From the NCBI RefSeq assembly GCF_020177265.1, contig NZ_JAIVMC010000009.1, forward strand, positions 204,584 to 268,583: a stretch of 64,000 bases of DNA, read 5' to 3'. A program made the position numbers and the translations under genes. Of this stretch, positions 1 through 10,122 are shown piece by piece; the stretch's first letter is position 1, and each line of letters starts with the position of its first letter. This DNA comes from Pseudooceanicola marinus. GTDB taxonomy: Bacteria > Pseudomonadota > Alphaproteobacteria > Rhodobacterales > Rhodobacteraceae. The notes beneath the pieces were generated by a model that was not told the origin of the DNA, made no database searches, and worked only from the letters and a program-made list of their open reading frames with translations.

Positions 1-1196
1 CGGAGACCCGGAACATCGCCCGCAAGGCCGATGACGACGCTCCCTTCGCCGGCCTGGCCTTCAAGATCATGAACGACCCCTTCGTGGGCTCCCTGACCTT
101 CACCCGGATCTACTCCGGCGTGCTGAAGAAGGGCGACTCGATCATGAACTCGACCAAGGGCAAGAAAGAGCGCATCGGCCGTATGATGATGATGCACTCC
201 AACGACCGGGAAGAGATCGAAGAAGCCTTCGCAGGCGACATCATCGCCCTGGCCGGCCTGAAGGAAACCACCACCGGCGACACGCTCTGCGCGCAGAACG
301 CCCAGGTGGTTCTGGAAACGATGACCTTCCCCGATCCCGTGATCGAGATTGCCGTCGAGCCGAAGACCAAGAACGACCAGGAAAAGATGTCTGCAGGTCT
401 GCAGCGTCTGGCCGCCGAAGACCCCTCCTTCCGCGTGGAGACCGACCTCGAGTCCGGTCAGACCATCATGAAGGGCATGGGCGAACTTCACCTGGACATC
501 CTGGTTGACCGCCTGAAGCGCGAATTCAAGGTCGAGGCCAACATCGGTGCCCCGCAGGTGGCCTACCGTGAGACCATCAGCCACGAAGTCGAGCACACCT
601 ACACCCACAAGAAACAGTCGGGTGGTTCGGGTCAGTTCGGCGAAGTCAAGCTGGTCATCTCGCCCACAGAGCCGGGCGAAGGCTACTCCTTCGAGTCCAA
701 GATCGTCGGCGGTGCTGTTCCGAAGGAATACATCCCCGGGGTCGAAAAGGGCATCAACTCGGTCATGGACAGCGGCCCCCTGGCTGGCTTCCCGGTGATC
801 GACTTCAAGGTTGCCCTGATCGACGGTAAGTACCACGACGTCGACTCCTCGGTCCTGGCCTTCGAGATTGCCGCCCGTATGTGCATGCGTGAAGGCATGC
901 GCAAAGCTGGCGCCAAGCTGCTGGAACCGATGATGAAGGTCGAAGTGATCACGCCGGAAGAATACACCGGCAGCATCATCGGCGACCTGACCTCCCGTCG
1001 TGGCCAGGTGTCCGGTCAGGAACCGCGCGGCAACGCCGTGGCGATCCAGGCCTTCGTGCCGCTGGCCAACATGTTCGGCTACATCAACAACCTGCGTTCC
1101 ATGTCCTCGGGCCGCGCGCAGTTCACGATGCAGTTCGACCATTACGATCCGGTCCCGCAGAACATCTCGGACGAGATCCAGGCGAAATACGCATAA
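1..1196 (+). CDS. fusA: Elongation factor G, 3' part (5' end outside window)
   Basis: EF-G is the ribosomal translocase GTPase. The open frame enters at base 3 with no start, so the GTPase domain lies upstream. What remains (about 398 codons) corresponds to domains II to V of a roughly 700-residue protein: a beta-barrel domain II around '[13 protein letters not shown]', then domain III, the domain IV segment around '[12 protein letters not shown]', and a C-terminal ferredoxin-like domain V around '[17 protein letters not shown]'. It ends with TAA, 84 bp before tuf, as in the classical str operon (rpsL-rpsG-fusA-tuf). No frame disruption is seen. The identification is secure. Confidence 0.97.
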   Translation, partial: ETRNIARKADDDAPFAGLAFKIMNDPFVGSLTFTRIYSGVLKKGDSIMNSTKGKKERIGRMMMMHSNDREEIEEAFAGDIIALAGLKETTTGDTLCAQNAQVVLETMTFPDPVIEIAVEPKTKNDQEKMSAGLQRLAAEDPSFRVETDLESGQTIMKGMGELHLDILVDRLKREFKVEANIGAPQVAYRETISHEVEHTYTHKKQSGGSGQFGEVKLVISPTEPGEGYSFESKIVGGAVPKEYIPGVEKGINSVMDSGPLAGFPVIDFKVALIDGKYHDVDSSVLAFEIAARMCMREGMRKAGAKLLEPMMKVEVITPEEYTGSIIGDLTSRRGQVSGQEPRGNAVAIQAFVPLANMFGYINNLRSMSSGRAQFTMQFDHYDPVPQNISDEIQAKYA

Positions 1197-1201
1197 GCAG
1201 C

Positions 1202-1257
1202 GGTGCGGGGGAAACCCCGCACCCTACCACCTTGTAGGGTGCGTGCAGGCACGCACC
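1202..1257 (+). repeat. Two intercistronic hairpins between fusA and tuf
   Basis: The first stem pairs GGTGCGGGG (1202-1210) with CCCCGCACC (1215-1223) around a GAAA tetraloop. The second pairs GGTGCGTGC (1238-1246) with GCACGCACC (1249-1257). Neither is followed by a T-run, so they look like processing or stability hairpins rather than terminators. The first belongs to a set of similar GNRA-loop hairpins in this window. Confidence 0.7.
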
Positions 1258-1280
1258 GCCAGAAAGACTAGGAGGCCATC

Positions 1281-2456
<1,176 letters not shown>

Positions 2457-2774
2457 TGGTGACTTCGGAGCGGTCCGCAAGGGCCGCTCCGGGCGCCTGA
2501 TCCGAGGATCAGCCGCAGCCGAGGGCCTGGCCCGACGCCGCGGACCACCGGTTGGAAACGGCGGGGGAAACCCCGCCGTCTCTCTTACCGGCCCCGAAAG
2601 GCAGATTGCCTCTGGACAGATGTTTCGGAAGCGACTATGCCGCGCCAATTCCAAACGGCGGAGCGCCCAGAGCAGGTCCTAGATACCTGTGCGGGTCCGC
2701 CGACTGGGTTCGACGAGGGACAGGGGTGAGCCCTGTTCGTCCTATCAACTCCAATGCCGCGAAAGGCTATCAAA
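2457..2774 (+). other. tuf-rpsJ intergenic region with two hairpins
   Basis: No gene is visible in these 318 bp. A long stem starts just after the tuf stop: CGGAGCGG (2466-2473) pairs with CCGCTCCG (2484-2491), with inner pairs closing a GCAA loop and no T-run behind it. A second hairpin pairs ACGGCGGGG (2558-2566) with CCCCGCCGT (2571-2579) around GAAA. The S10-operon promoter candidate follows at 2613-2640, leaving a leader of about 125 nt before rpsJ. Confidence 0.6.
2613..2640 (+). promoter_or_regulatory. Candidate sigma70 promoter of the S10 operon
   Basis: TGGACA (2613-2618), a 16-base spacer, then CTATGC (2635-2640) followed by CGCGCC. The CTAT hexamer with a GC-rich discriminator recurs at the other ribosomal-protein blocks of this window (6842, 18433, 23984). 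Position and similarity are the only support; no start site is known. Confidence 0.5.
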
Positions 2775-3080
2775 ATGAGCCAAACCATTCGCATTCGGCT
2801 GAAGGCATTCGATTACCGCGTCCTGGATTCCAGCACGCAGGAAATCCTGAACACGGCAAAGCGCACCGGCGCGACCGTCCGTGGCCCGATCCCGCTGCCC
2901 AACAAGATCGAGAAGTTCACGGTTCTCCGTGGCCCTCACGTCGACAAGAAATCCCGCGACCAGTTCGAGATCCGCACCCACAAGCGGCTCCTGGATATCG
3001 TGGATCCGACCCCGCAGACGGTGGACGCGCTGATGAAGCTCGACCTCGCCGCCGGCGTGGATGTCGAGATCAAGGTGTAA
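2775..3080 (+). CDS. rpsJ: 30S ribosomal protein S10 / NusE
   Basis: S10 is a small-subunit protein that also serves as NusE in transcription antitermination with NusB. The 101-residue product starting [18 protein letters not shown] has normal length. The ATG at 2775 was chosen over an in-frame ATG 21 bases upstream because it gives the family N terminus. It heads the S10 cluster, 17 bp before rplC. Confidence 0.97.
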   Translation: MSQTIRIRLKAFDYRVLDSSTQEILNTAKRTGATVRGPIPLPNKIEKFTVLRGPHVDKKSRDQFEIRTHKRLLDIVDPTPQTVDALMKLDLAAGVDVEIKV

Positions 3081-3096
3081 GGGAGGCAACGAGACA

Positions 3097-3939
3097 ATGC
3101 TGCGTTCCGGTATCATCGCAAAGAAAGTGGGTATGACTCGTCTCTTCATGGAAGATGGCAAGCAGATCCCCGTGACCGTCCTTCAGCTGGATAAGCTGCA
3201 GGTCGTCGCGCAACGCACCTCCGACGCCCACGGCTATTCCGCCGTTCAGCTGGGCGCCGGCACCGCCAAGGCAAAGCGCACCTCGCAGGCCATGCGTGGC
3301 CACTTCGCCGCGGCCAACGTCGAGCCCAAGCGCAAGGTTGCCGAGTTCCGCGTGGACCCCGACAACCTGATCGCCGTCGGTGAGGAAATCACCGCCGACC
3401 ATTACTTCGAAGGTCAGTTCGTCGACGTGTCGGGCACCTCGATCGGTAAAGGTTTCGCCGGTGGCATGAAGCGCCACAACTTCGGCGGCCTGCGCGCCAC
3501 CCACGGCGTGTCGATCAGCCACCGTTCGCACGGCTCCACCGGCCAGTGTCAGGACCCCGGCAAGGTGTTCAAGGGCAAGAAGATGGCAGGCCACATGGGT
3601 GCCGTCCGCGTCACCACGCAGAACCTGCAGGTCGTCAAGACCGACAGCGAGCGTGGCCTGGTCTTCATCAAGGGCGCCGTTCCCGGCTCCAAGGGTGGCT
3701 GGGTGACCGTCAAGGATGCCGTCAAGAAGCCGTTCCCCGAGAACGCCATTCTGCCGGCCGCCCTGAAGTCCGCCGCCGACGAAGCCAAGCGTCTGGCTGA
3801 AGAAGCCGCCGCCGCCGCAGAAGCCGAAGCCAAGGCCGCCGAAGAGGCAGCCGCAGCCGAAGCAGCCGCCGCTGAGGAAGCCGCTCTCAAAGAGGCCGAG
3901 GCCGACATTGAGGCCGAGAAGAAGGAAGGCGACGAATGA
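3097..3939 (+). CDS. rplC: 50S ribosomal protein L3 with Ala/Glu-rich C-terminal tail
   Basis: L3 is an early assembly protein that reaches the peptidyl-transferase centre. The start at 3097 gives the family N terminus [14 protein letters not shown]. The conserved loop [20 protein letters not shown] at 147-166 contains Gln150, the residue that PrmB methylates in Escherichia coli L3. The core ends near residue 220; about 60 further residues are an Ala/Glu/Lys tail predicted to form a charged helix, so the protein has 280 residues instead of about 210. The stop overlaps the rplD start (ATGA), suggesting translational coupling. Confidence 0.96.
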   Translation: MLRSGIIAKKVGMTRLFMEDGKQIPVTVLQLDKLQVVAQRTSDAHGYSAVQLGAGTAKAKRTSQAMRGHFAAANVEPKRKVAEFRVDPDNLIAVGEEITADHYFEGQFVDVSGTSIGKGFAGGMKRHNFGGLRATHGVSISHRSHGSTGQCQDPGKVFKGKKMAGHMGAVRVTTQNLQVVKTDSERGLVFIKGAVPGSKGGWVTVKDAVKKPFPENAILPAALKSAADEAKRLAEEAAAAAEAEAKAAEEAAAAEAAAAEEAALKEAEADIEAEKKEGDE

Positions 3940-4553
3940 AACTCGACGTGATCAAACTGGACGGCTCGGCAGCCGATTCCGTCGATCTCAACGACGAGAT
4001 CTTCGGCCTGGAGCCGCGCGCCGACATCCTGCACCGCGTTGTCCGCTGGCAGCGTAACAAGGCGCAGGCCGGCACCCACAAGGTGCTGACCAAGTCGGAA
4101 GTCAGCTACTCGACCAAGAAGATCTATCGCCAGAAGGGCACCGGCGGCGCACGCCACGGCTCCCGCAAGGCGCCGATCTTCCGCAAGGGTGGTATCTACA
4201 AGGGCCCGACGCCCCGCAGCCACGCCCACGACCTGCCGAAGAAATTCCGCAAGCTGGGTCTGAAGCACGCGCTGTCGTCCAAGGCCGCCACCGGCTCGCT
4301 GGTCATCATCGACGCCGCGGAATCCGAAGGCAAGACCGCCGCCCTGGCCAAGCAGGTTGCAAACCTGGGCTGGAAGCGCGCGCTCATCATCGACGGCGCC
4401 ACCGTCAATGAGGACTTCGCCCGTGCCGCCGCCAACATCGACGGTCTGGATGTCCTGCCGTCCATGGGCGCAAACGTGTACGATATCCTGAAGCGTGACA
4501 CCCTGGTGATCACCAAGGCAGGTATCGAAGCTCTGGAGGCTCGCCTGAAATGA
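3936..4553 (+). CDS. rplD: 50S ribosomal protein L4
   Basis: L4 binds 23S rRNA and lines the exit tunnel; in E. coli it also represses its own S10 operon. The 205-residue length is normal. The tunnel loop is recognisable at '[20 protein letters not shown]', rich in basic and glycine residues. The start overlaps the rplC stop and the end overlaps the rplW start, both as ATGA. Whether L4 autoregulation operates here cannot be judged; no E. coli-like S10 leader was recognised. Confidence 0.97.
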   Translation: MKLDVIKLDGSAADSVDLNDEIFGLEPRADILHRVVRWQRNKAQAGTHKVLTKSEVSYSTKKIYRQKGTGGARHGSRKAPIFRKGGIYKGPTPRSHAHDLPKKFRKLGLKHALSSKAATGSLVIIDAAESEGKTAALAKQVANLGWKRALIIDGATVNEDFARAAANIDGLDVLPSMGANVYDILKRDTLVITKAGIEALEARLK

Positions 4554-4846
4554 GTGCCAAGGCAGAACATTACGACGTGATCCGCAAGCCGGTCATCACC
4601 GAGAAAGCCACCATGGCCTCCGAGGCCAACGCGGTTGTTTTCGAAGTGTCGATCGACGCCAACAAACCGATGATCAAGGAAGCCGTCGAGGCTCTCTTCA
4701 ACGTCAAGGTGAAGGCCGTGAACACGTCCGTCACCAAGGGCAAGGTCAAGCGGTTCCGCGGCCAGATGGGCAAGCGGAAAGACGTCAAGAAGGCCTATGT
4801 GACCCTCGAAGAGGGCAACACGATCGACGTGACCACCGGTCTGTGA
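4550..4846 (+). CDS. rplW: 50S ribosomal protein L23
   Basis: L23 lies at the exit of the peptide tunnel and docks trigger factor and SRP. The 98-residue product with '[13 protein letters not shown]' near the N terminus and '[19 protein letters not shown]' in the middle is a standard L23. It overlaps rplD by four bases. Normally rplB follows at once; here a strong terminator, two non-ribosomal genes and a new promoter intervene before rplB at 7063. Confidence 0.97.
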   Translation: MSAKAEHYDVIRKPVITEKATMASEANAVVFEVSIDANKPMIKEAVEALFNVKVKAVNTSVTKGKVKRFRGQMGKRKDVKKAYVTLEEGNTIDVTTGL

Positions 4847-4884
4847 TCGGGCCCGTGGGTCTGACCCACGCCACGACATGACAG

Positions 4885-4918
4885 GGCCCCCCGCTGCAAG
4901 GCGGGGGGCCTTTCTCTT
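4885..4918 (+). terminator. Intrinsic terminator after rplW
   Basis: Perfect 10-bp GC stem: GGCCCCCCGC (4885-4894) pairs with GCGGGGGGCC (4901-4910) over a six-base loop, followed by TTTCTCTT. It should end the rpsJ-rplW transcript inside what is elsewhere a continuous S10 operon. Confidence 0.85.
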
Positions 4919-4955
4919 GCGGGCCCCATGCCCGCGCAGCCGAGCGGAGGCCGCC

Positions 4956-5636
4956 ATGATCCCCTGGGAACTCCTGTCCGAGGCGCCCGCGCCCGAGGGC
5001 GACATCCTGCGCCTCTTCCGGCGCGGCACGGAATATTCCATCCGCCTGGGCGACGGCAACGAGCTGATGAACTCCCGCCTCGGCGGGTCGGAGATCGCCC
5101 TGGCCACCCTGTCCTTCGACCGCCTGGGCGCCCGTCCGGCGCCCCGCATCCTGATCGGCGGCCTAGGCATGGGGTTCACCCTGCGCGCAGCCCAGGAGCG
5201 CGCGCCGGCCGACGCACGGATCGTCGTCTCGGAGGTGGTGCCCGAGCTTATTGGCTGGGCGAAGGGCGAGATGGCCCCGGTCTTCGCTGATTGCCTGTCA
5301 GACCGCCGGGTGGAGCTACGCGCCGGCGACGTGGCCGACGAGATCGCCTCGGTCACCGCTGGCTGGGACATGATCCTGCTGGACGTGGACAACGGGCCGG
5401 ACGGCCTGACACGCGACGGGAACGACGTGCTTTACGGAGAGACCGGCCTGGCGGCGGCGCACAGGTCGCTGACGGTGCATGGGGTGCTGTCGGTCTGGTC
5501 GGCGCATCCGAGCCACGGGTTTGCCAAGCGCTTTGCGCGGGCGAACTTCGATGTGAAGGAGGAGGGGGTCAGGGCCGGGCGGTCCAAGCGAGGGTCGCGG
5601 CATACCGTGTGGACGGGGGTGCGGAAGGGGCGGTGA
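4956..5636 (+). CDS. Spermidine synthase-like SAM-dependent transferase
   Basis: Class I Rossmann-fold protein of 226 residues resembling the polyamine aminopropyltransferase / small-molecule methyltransferase group. The SAM-type glycine loop GGLGMG is at 68-73, an acidic ribose-binding region follows near 92-95 (SEVV), and LLDVDNGPDG at 141-150 occupies the place of the catalytic aspartate region. The N-terminal beta domain of true SpeE (about 50 residues) is short and lacks a clear substrate signature, so a methyltransferase role is equally possible. The ATG at 4956 was chosen over one 78 bases upstream because the latter begins inside the terminator. It sits between rplW and rplB and has normal GC for the genome. 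Confidence 0.75.
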   Translation: MIPWELLSEAPAPEGDILRLFRRGTEYSIRLGDGNELMNSRLGGSEIALATLSFDRLGARPAPRILIGGLGMGFTLRAAQERAPADARIVVSEVVPELIGWAKGEMAPVFADCLSDRRVELRAGDVADEIASVTAGWDMILLDVDNGPDGLTRDGNDVLYGETGLAAAHRSLTVHGVLSVWSAHPSHGFAKRFARANFDVKEEGVRAGRSKRGSRHTVWTGVRKGR

Positions 5637-5758
5637 GGGTTATCAACGACATATGCGGTAGAGTAAGCCTACTACATTCTGATTAAGACTCATACTGTTC
5701 CTTCCGATCTATGAGTTCTATAGTCAATCCGGGTCTATTCTCTCTGGGATGTGATTAG

Positions 5759-6790
5759 ATGAGCGTTTTCGAGTTCGAAGATATTGTCGAGACGCTGGGT
5801 GTTGATAGAGAGGCCCTAAAGCAAAGGCAGCTACCGCTGGGAGCTTTCTGGCATCAGGGCAGTTGGAAGATTTGGGTCCCCCACGAGGTTGGCAAGTACA
5901 TGCTGCTTGCCGGTGGAGAGCCGGTTCACTTTACGTACTTGAGCGACGCTGGAGCTGCTTCTGAAGAGGACCTGCATTTCCAGTTGCTGGAATTTGCTTA
6001 CCAGAAGTTCACTCGACCCAGAACTTGGAGCTTTGTTACAAGCATCCAAGACGACATTCACTTGCTTGCGGTACAAGCTTCGAAGCTAAGCTACTTCGCG
6101 AGCAAGCAAGCTGAAATCGACTCCTCACTCTTGGCCTCATACGCTAGGTCCGAGATCGAAGGCCTTTTGGTGACAGCTCGCTCTGCTATTGATCTGACCT
6201 ACGAAGCTTTCTGCAGCTTCTGGACCCAGGAAGTAACTCTTCTGGACGAAGCCATGCAGTCGAGAAAATTGCAAAATAAGTTACCCAAGAAGATATCAAA
6301 ATTTCTCCGGCTTGATGCCCAGGAAGCTCCACACATTGATGGCATTTGCGAGAAGTACGTGCTCGCCCCCCGAGCCGTTGCCGCAATTCTGGCGCGAAGA
6401 CCGTTCCTGCTGGAACTTCGGACCGCGCGCGACCGCATCGTCCACGGGCGTGGTGACCCTGATTTGATATTCGCTACGGAACGGGGATTTGCTGTGCCGG
6501 CGCACGCCAAGTTGTGTGCCACATTCAATTGGCGACCCTTTCAAAGGTACAATGAGCATCTCTTTAGTCTCAAGCCATGGGTTGGGTACGTTGTTCATGA
6601 GACAATTGCGACATGTACTGACATATTGATGGCATGTGGGGCGGGGATCGAATTGGGTCCCAACCTGTTTCCAAATCACAATGTTTTCGTGAGGGATCCA
6701 GCAAATCCGGCACTAGATGATCTACTGCAATCAGTTTCTGCAGACGCAAGCATAGCCCAGTCAGCGGCCTTCTGGTGTAACAACCCATGA
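5759..6790 (+). CDS. Low-GC orphan protein with a HEPN-like R-x4-H motif
   Basis: Unrecognised 343-residue protein. Its base composition differs sharply from its surroundings (two 60-base lines sampled inside, from 6001 and 6241, give about 47% and 38% GC; flanking genes are about 65-70%), and its codons end in A/T far more often, so it was probably acquired. It has no signal peptide or membrane segment. Residues about 120-240 are largely helical and contain RDRIVHG (Arg224, His229), matching the R-x4-H pattern of HEPN ribonucleases and of related helical domains. That resemblance is weak evidence alone. The ATG follows a 122-bp AT-rich stretch. Possible roles include a toxin or abortive-infection effector, but no partner gene is adjacent. 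Confidence 0.6.
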   Translation: MSVFEFEDIVETLGVDREALKQRQLPLGAFWHQGSWKIWVPHEVGKYMLLAGGEPVHFTYLSDAGAASEEDLHFQLLEFAYQKFTRPRTWSFVTSIQDDIHLLAVQASKLSYFASKQAEIDSSLLASYARSEIEGLLVTARSAIDLTYEAFCSFWTQEVTLLDEAMQSRKLQNKLPKKISKFLRLDAQEAPHIDGICEKYVLAPRAVAAILARRPFLLELRTARDRIVHGRGDPDLIFATERGFAVPAHAKLCATFNWRPFQRYNEHLFSLKPWVGYVVHETIATCTDILMACGAGIELGPNLFPNHNVFVRDPANPALDDLLQSVSADASIAQSAAFWCNNP

Positions 6791-6819
6791 CCTTGCTATT
6801 TGAGCGCCCCCCACACCCC

Positions 6820-6847
6820 TTGCCACCCCACCCCACCCTTGCTATAC
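6820..6847 (+). promoter_or_regulatory. Candidate promoter of the rplB-rplP block
   Basis: TTGCCA (6820-6825), 16 bases, CTATAC (6842-6847), then GCGCCC. The 12 bases CTATACGCGCCC are identical at the rplO promoter (18433-18444). It lies about 215 bp upstream of rplB and replaces the promoter supply that the rplW terminator cuts off. Confidence 0.65.
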
Positions 6848-6862
6848 GCGCCCAATCCTGAC

Positions 6863-6885
6863 GGCCCCGGATTCGCTCCGGGGCC
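6863..6885 (+). other. Leader hairpin of the rplB transcript
   Basis: GGCCCCGGA (6863-6871) pairs perfectly with TCCGGGGCC (6877-6885) over the loop TTCGC. It would form within the first 30 or so nucleotides of an RNA started at the 6842 promoter. No T-run follows, so it may protect the 5' end or regulate translation rather than terminate. Confidence 0.6.
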
Positions 6886-7062
6886 TTCGGGTGTTTGACG
6901 CCTGGGGACCTTCGGGGCCCTGTAACATCCGGGTAGTCTGTCAGCGGCGGCACTTCCAACCGCCCGGCAAATACCCAACACATAGCCGTCCCACGTGGCC
7001 CCGGACCCGACTACACACCGGACCAAACGAAGGCGGCGCTTGCTAAACGGAAGACAGAAAGC

Positions 7063-7902
7063 ATGGCACTCAAGTCGTATAAGCCGACGACGCCGGGCCA
7101 GCGCGGGCTGGTGCTGATCGACCGTTCGGAGCTGTGGAAAGGACGCCCCGTCAAAGCCCTCACCGAGGGTCTGACGAAATCGGGCGGCCGGAACAACACC
7201 GGACGTATCACCTCCCGCCGTCGTGGCGGTGGCGCGAAGCGCCTGTACCGGATCGTCGATTTCAAGCGGAACAAGGTCGACGTCGAAGGCGTCGTGATGC
7301 GGATCGAATACGATCCCAACCGGACCGCCTTCATCGCGCTGATCCAGTACGTCGATGGTGAAAAAGCCTACATCCTGGCGCCGCAGCGTCTGGCCGTCGG
7401 TGACAAGGTCATCTCCTCGCAGAAGGCCGACATCAAGCCGGGTAACGCAATGCCCTTCTCGGGCCTGCCGATCGGTACCATCGTTCACAACATCGAGCTG
7501 AAGCCCGGCAAGGGTGGCCAGATCGCACGCGCCGCGGGCACCTACGCCCAGTTCGTCGGCCGTGACGGTGGCTACGCCCAGATCCGCCTCAGCTCGGGCG
7601 AACTGCGCATGGTCCGCCAGGAATGCCTGGCCACCGTCGGCGCGGTCTCGAACCCCGACAACTCGAACCAGAACTACGGTAAAGCGGGCCGCATGCGGCA
7701 CAAGGGCATCCGCCCCTCCGTCCGTGGTGTGGTCATGAACCCGATCGACCACCCCCATGGTGGTGGTGAAGGCCGGACCTCCGGTGGTCGTCACCCGGTG
7801 ACGCCCTGGGGTAAACCGACCAAGGGTGCGAAAACCCGCACGAACAAGTCGACGGATAAGTACATCATCCGCTCGCGCCACGCGAAGAAGAAGGGTCGCT
7901 AA
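7063..7902 (+). CDS. rplB: 50S ribosomal protein L2
   Basis: L2 binds 23S rRNA at the subunit interface and is needed for peptidyl-transferase activity. The 279-residue protein has the usual length and starts [15 protein letters not shown]. The universally conserved loop [20 protein letters not shown] near 225-244 carries the histidine associated with peptidyl-transfer centre integrity. It opens the second ribosomal block, three bases before rpsS. Confidence 0.98.
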   Translation: MALKSYKPTTPGQRGLVLIDRSELWKGRPVKALTEGLTKSGGRNNTGRITSRRRGGGAKRLYRIVDFKRNKVDVEGVVMRIEYDPNRTAFIALIQYVDGEKAYILAPQRLAVGDKVISSQKADIKPGNAMPFSGLPIGTIVHNIELKPGKGGQIARAAGTYAQFVGRDGGYAQIRLSSGELRMVRQECLATVGAVSNPDNSNQNYGKAGRMRHKGIRPSVRGVVMNPIDHPHGGGEGRTSGGRHPVTPWGKPTKGAKTRTNKSTDKYIIRSRHAKKKGR

Positions 7903-7905
7903 TCT

Positions 7906-8184
7906 ATGGCACGTTCTGTTTGGAAAGGCCCCTTCGTTGACGCTTACGTCCTGAAAAAGGCGGAAGCGGCACGCGAATCCGGCCGCAACGAAGTTATCAA
8001 GATCTGGTCGCGCCGCTCGACGATCCTGCCCCAGTTCGTGGGTCTGACGTTTGGCGTCTACAACGGCCACAAGCATATCCCCGTCAACGTCTCGGAAGAC
8101 ATGATCGGTCAGAAGTTCGGTGAATACTCCCCGACTCGGACCTACTACGGTCATGCCGCCGACAAAAAAGCGAAGCGGAAGTAA
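7906..8184 (+). CDS. rpsS: 30S ribosomal protein S19
   Basis: S19 binds 16S rRNA in the head of the small subunit and contacts S13. The 92-residue product begins [18 protein letters not shown], with the typical '[20 protein letters not shown]' region in the centre, and has normal length. It is spaced three bases from both neighbours, so translation is probably coupled. Confidence 0.98.
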   Translation: MARSVWKGPFVDAYVLKKAEAARESGRNEVIKIWSRRSTILPQFVGLTFGVYNGHKHIPVNVSEDMIGQKFGEYSPTRTYYGHAADKKAKRK

Positions 8185-8187
8185 GTC

Positions 8188-8568
8188 ATGGGCCAGGAAA
8201 AGAACCCCCGCCGCGTGGCAGACAACGAAGCAATGGCAAAACTGCGCATGCTTCGCACCAGCCCGCAGAAACTGAACCTGGTGGCTCAGCTGATCCGCGG
8301 CAAGAAGGTTGAGAAGGCGCTGACCGACCTCACCTTCTCGAAGAAGCGCGTGGCGCAGGACGTGAAGAAGTGCCTTCAGTCCGCCATCGCCAACGCCGAG
8401 AACAACCACGGCCTGGACGTCGACGACCTGATCGTCGCCGAAGCCTGGGTCGGCAAGAACCTCGTGATGAAGCGTGGCCGTCCGCGGGCACGTGGCCGCT
8501 ACGGCAAGATCATGAAGCCGTTCTCGGAAATCACCATCAAGGTGCGTCAGGTCGAGGAGCAAGCCTAA
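8188..8568 (+). CDS. rplV: 50S ribosomal protein L22
   Basis: L22 lines the peptide exit tunnel; its beta-hairpin is the site of known macrolide-resistance changes. The 126-residue product contains '[19 protein letters not shown]' and the tunnel-hairpin region '[18 protein letters not shown]' near 95-112. Its stop shares one base with the rpsC start (TAATG). Confidence 0.98.
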   Translation: MGQEKNPRRVADNEAMAKLRMLRTSPQKLNLVAQLIRGKKVEKALTDLTFSKKRVAQDVKKCLQSAIANAENNHGLDVDDLIVAEAWVGKNLVMKRGRPRARGRYGKIMKPFSEITIKVRQVEEQA

Positions 8569-9290
8569 TGGGTCAGAAAGTCAATCCGATCGGCATGCGC
8601 CTTCAGGTCAACCGCACCTGGGATTCGCGCTGGTACGCCGACACCAAGGATTTCGGTGATCTTCTGCTGGAAGACGTCAAGATCCGTGAGTTCATCAAGG
8701 ATGAGTGCAAGCAGGCCGGTATTGCCCGCGTGATCATCGAACGCCCCCACAAGAAGTGCCGTGTGACCATTCACACCGCACGTCCGGGCGTGATCATCGG
8801 CAAGAAAGGCGCGGACATCGAGGTGCTTCGCAAGAAGCTGGCTCGCATGACCGACAGCGAGCTGCACCTGAACATCGTCGAAGTGCGCAAGCCGGAACTC
8901 GATGCGATGCTGGTGGCCGAGTCCATCGCGCAGCAGCTGGAACGTCGTGTGTCCTTCCGTCGTGCCATGAAGCGTTCGGTTCAGAACGCCATGCGCATGG
9001 GTGCCCTGGGCATCCGCGTGAACGTCGCCGGCCGTCTGGGCGGTGCCGAGATCGCGCGGACCGAATGGTACCGTGAAGGCCGTGTGCCCCTGCACACCCT
9101 GCGCGCCGACATCGACTATGCTCACGCCGAAGCCTCCACCCCCTACGGTATCATCGGTATCAAGGTGTGGATCTTCAAAGGCGAGATCATGGAGCACGAC
9201 CCGCAGGCCCGCGACCGCAAGGCGCAGGAACTGCAGGACGGTCCGGCTCCGCGTGGTGCCGGCGGTGGCCGCCGCGATCGCGACCGGTAA
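8568..9290 (+). CDS. rpsC: 30S ribosomal protein S3
   Basis: S3 forms part of the mRNA entry channel and helicase of the small subunit. The start at 8568 gives [14 protein letters not shown], the family N terminus, and a 240-residue protein. The KH-domain GxxG-like motif is visible in '[13 protein letters not shown]' near 74-86. The C-terminal tail is basic and glycine-rich. It is followed after 12 bp by rplP. Confidence 0.98.
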   Translation: MGQKVNPIGMRLQVNRTWDSRWYADTKDFGDLLLEDVKIREFIKDECKQAGIARVIIERPHKKCRVTIHTARPGVIIGKKGADIEVLRKKLARMTDSELHLNIVEVRKPELDAMLVAESIAQQLERRVSFRRAMKRSVQNAMRMGALGIRVNVAGRLGGAEIARTEWYREGRVPLHTLRADIDYAHAEASTPYGIIGIKVWIFKGEIMEHDPQARDRKAQELQDGPAPRGAGGGRRDRDR

Positions 9291-9302
9291 GGAGACAGAA
9301 AG

Positions 9303-9716
9303 ATGCTTCAACCGAAACGCACAAAATTCCGCAAGATGCACAAGGGCCGGATCCACGGCCAGGCAAAAGGCGGCTCCGACCTGAACTTCGGCACCTATGG
9401 CCTCAAGGCCACCCAGCCGGAACGCGTCACCGCGCGTCAGATCGAGGCAGCCCGTCGTGCCATGACGCGCCACATGAAGCGTCAGGGCCGTGTCTGGATC
9501 CGCATCTTCCCGGATACCCCCGTAACCTCGAAACCCGTCGAAGTTCGTATGGGTAAAGGTAAGGGTTCCGTCGATTACTGGGCCTGCAAGGTCAAGCCCG
9601 GCCGGATCATGTTCGAGATCGACGGTGTGTCGGAAGAAATCGCACGTGAGGCCCTGCGCCTGGCGTCGATGAAACTGCCGATCAAGACCCGCGTCGTCGT
9701 TCGCGAAGACTGGTAA
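9303..9716 (+). CDS. rplP: 50S ribosomal protein L16
   Basis: L16 binds at the A-site side of the large subunit and is required late in assembly. The 137 residues begin [16 protein letters not shown]. The conserved '[18 protein letters not shown]' helix and the loop '[14 protein letters not shown]' are present; the arginine in the latter is the site hydroxylated by YcfD-type oxygenases in E. coli. It ends the second ribosomal block, and rpmC does not follow directly as it does in most bacteria. Confidence 0.98.
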   Translation: MLQPKRTKFRKMHKGRIHGQAKGGSDLNFGTYGLKATQPERVTARQIEAARRAMTRHMKRQGRVWIRIFPDTPVTSKPVEVRMGKGKGSVDYWACKVKPGRIMFEIDGVSEEIAREALRLASMKLPIKTRVVVREDW

Positions 9717-9722
9717 GCGGAG

Positions 9723-9740
9723 GGTGGGGCCAGCCCCACC
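9723..9740 (+). repeat. Small GC hairpin downstream of rplP
   Basis: GGTGGGG (9723-9729) pairs with CCCCACC (9734-9740) over CCAG. It sits just behind the rplP stop and before the main terminator, and resembles the other short CCCC/GGGG hairpins between ribosomal genes here. Confidence 0.6.
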
Positions 9741-9755
9741 ACCCCACGAAATCCG

Positions 9756-9790
9756 AAACCCCCGCCGAGCAATCGGCGGGGGTTTTCCTT
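9756..9790 (+). terminator. Intrinsic terminator after rplP
   Basis: A 13-bp stem beginning AAACCCCCGCCGA (9756-9768) pairs with 9773-9785 over a GCAA loop and runs into TTTTCCTT. It closes the rplB-rplP transcript. Confidence 0.88.
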
Positions 9791-10122
9791 TGTGCGGTGC
9801 GTAGAGACGGTTTCGCCGAGCTGTCTGGGGCAGGGGCTCTGCCTCCGTCGCCACTGGCGACGCCTGCCGGGATATTTCCGGCAAAGAGAAGAAACAGGGC
9901 CGGCCTTGGAGGCGGGCGTCGCGCGAGGGGCGGAGGAGCGCGAGCGCCGTTGCCGACGTCGGCGGTGCCGGGTGCACAGATGGCGGGGAGAGCGCCTGGG
10001 ACTCGGTGCAAGCGTGAGGGCCGACCGGAAGAGGGGCCATGAGGTCGCAGGCGCGGGGGCTTTCGCGCGGCGCGCGGGCAGGCTATGGCGGCAGCAACCC
10101 ATCTGCGCCGAGGTGCCCGACC
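9791..10122. repeat. Gene-free stretch with a palindromic intergenic element
   Basis: No credible gene lies between the rplP terminator and the gene at 10123. From about 9829 to 9893 there are stacked small inverted repeats: GTCGCC (9847-9852) with GGCGAC (9856-9861), then GCCGG and CCGGC around GATATTT (9866-9882), ending in a purine stretch AAAGAGAAGAAA. The overall form resembles short extragenic elements that recur in Rhodobacteraceae genomes; this is from memory and unverified. Confidence 0.4.

Noticed and set aside
2606..2640. TTGCCT (2606) paired with the CTATGC -10
   Set aside because: The spacing would be 23 bases; TGGACA at 2613 fits with 16.
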